Source: an uncultured Lachnospiraceae bacterium (lineage in GTDB: Bacteria > Bacillota > Clostridia > Lachnospirales > Lachnospiraceae). Taken from it: 64,000 nucleotides of DNA. Positions within the stretch are counted from its first letter, which is position 1. Every line of letters begins with the position of its first letter. The DNA is taken from assembly GCA_947053345.1 (NCBI GenBank), contig CAMRSM010000013.1, positions 1-64,000 on the forward strand, given 5' to 3'. Below are positions 63,643 through 64,000 of this stretch, piece by piece. The position numbers and the translations under genes are program-made. The notes below the pieces were generated by a model. The model did no database searches and had not been told where the DNA came from. It saw only the letters and a list, made by a program, of their open reading frames with translations.

Positions 63643-64000
63643 AAGCAGCCTCCTTACGTCATCAGACAAATTTTCCAAGACTTCTTGCGAAATCTTACAT
63701 ACCTTGACTTAATCCAGATCATCTTCCGCTATCACAAGCCTGTTTTCCCGCATTGCAACTGCAGCCATCAGAGCCAAGGTAACAAATTCCTAACACCCCC
63801 CTGCCCCCGCAGATCATTGCGCACTGCCCTGCTTCGTGGGAGGATTCCCTAAAAGTTATTCCATATGGAATTCATCCGAAAAACCAGAAAACAACCAGAT
63901 TCTTTCAGAACTTCCCCCTCCGGTTTCCCCTCTCTTTCTGTTTATAGCATACCATCTTTTCCCATCCAAAAACACGGCAAAAATATGTCGCGCACAGATT
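63643..64000. other. Upstream region of the C39-like gene
   Basis: On the minus strand a TGCTATAAA-type extended -10 lies at about 63935-63945 and could drive the peptidase gene with a leader of about 290 nt. A very short frame ending MAAVAMRENRLVIAEDDLD has no ribosome binding site. No gene is supported. Confidence 0.35.

Noticed and set aside
1-64000. CRISPR arrays, tRNA and rRNA genes
   Set aside because: No regularly spaced identical repeats with unique spacers and no tRNA or rRNA signatures were found on reading both strands.

Overview
The window looks like a chromosomal segment of a Gram-positive gut-type clostridium, most likely family Lachnospiraceae. The reasons are the clostridial gene order apt-rel-MBL hydrolase-hemZ-HD protein-hisS-aspS, strong AGGAGG-type ribosome binding sites, a glycine T-box upstream of an alpha2-type glycyl-tRNA synthetase, pyruvate phosphate dikinase, and very large InlB-repeat/Rhs surface proteins. 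This is inferred from gene content, not from a database search. Base composition is moderate to GC-rich, with two clearly AT-richer blocks (about 20.9-25.1 kb and 61-64 kb). No rRNA, tRNA or CRISPR array was found.

Layout. (1) 1-10712, minus strand: one uninterrupted reading frame for a giant secreted protein with 24 InlB-type B-repeats followed by an Rhs/YD-repeat shell; its C-terminus (where a toxin tip would be) lies beyond position 1. (2) 11.0-13.7 kb: a GPH-family sugar symporter divergent from an AraC regulator, with overlapping promoters and a structured repeat element in the symporter leader. (3) 13.7-19.2 kb, plus strand: a response regulator/histidine kinase pair and a two-permease plus ATPase ABC module; both transcription units carry the same operator box at identical spacing from the -10, so they form one signalling module. 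(4) 19.3-25.1 kb: a secreted GH10 xylanase and an AT-rich pair of heterodimeric ABC exporters. (5) 25.1-33.4 kb: ppdK, a small unknown protein, glyS with its T-box, a GNAT acetyltransferase, an APH(3')-like kinase and an HD-GYP phosphodiesterase. (6) 33.5-37.1 kb: a YtrA-type GntR-controlled double ABC operon behind a perfect 24-bp-arm palindrome that overlaps its promoter. (7) 37.2-46.5 kb: GrpB-like protein, recO, a YqzL-like protein, era, an M16 peptidase, a chemoreceptor, galM and a cold-shock gene. (8) 46.6-55.7 kb: the aspS-hisS-HD-hemZ-MBL-rel-apt cluster. (9) 55.8-60.4 kb: an unusual pyruvyl-transferase/ferredoxin/FrhB fusion and a 799-residue protein with a C-terminal C-type-lectin/FGE-like domain, separated by a second copy of the structured repeat. 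(10) 60.5-64 kb: a decaying region with a frameshifted gene, a truncated transposase-like ORF, a lipoprotein and a C39-like peptidase with an in-frame stop.

The most interesting signal is the structured element present at 12401-12510 and 57775-57884. Both copies sit directly upstream of a minus-strand gene, supply its AGGAGG ribosome binding site, and show covarying helices around conserved internal loops. At the first site a duplicated half-element creates mutually exclusive hairpins.
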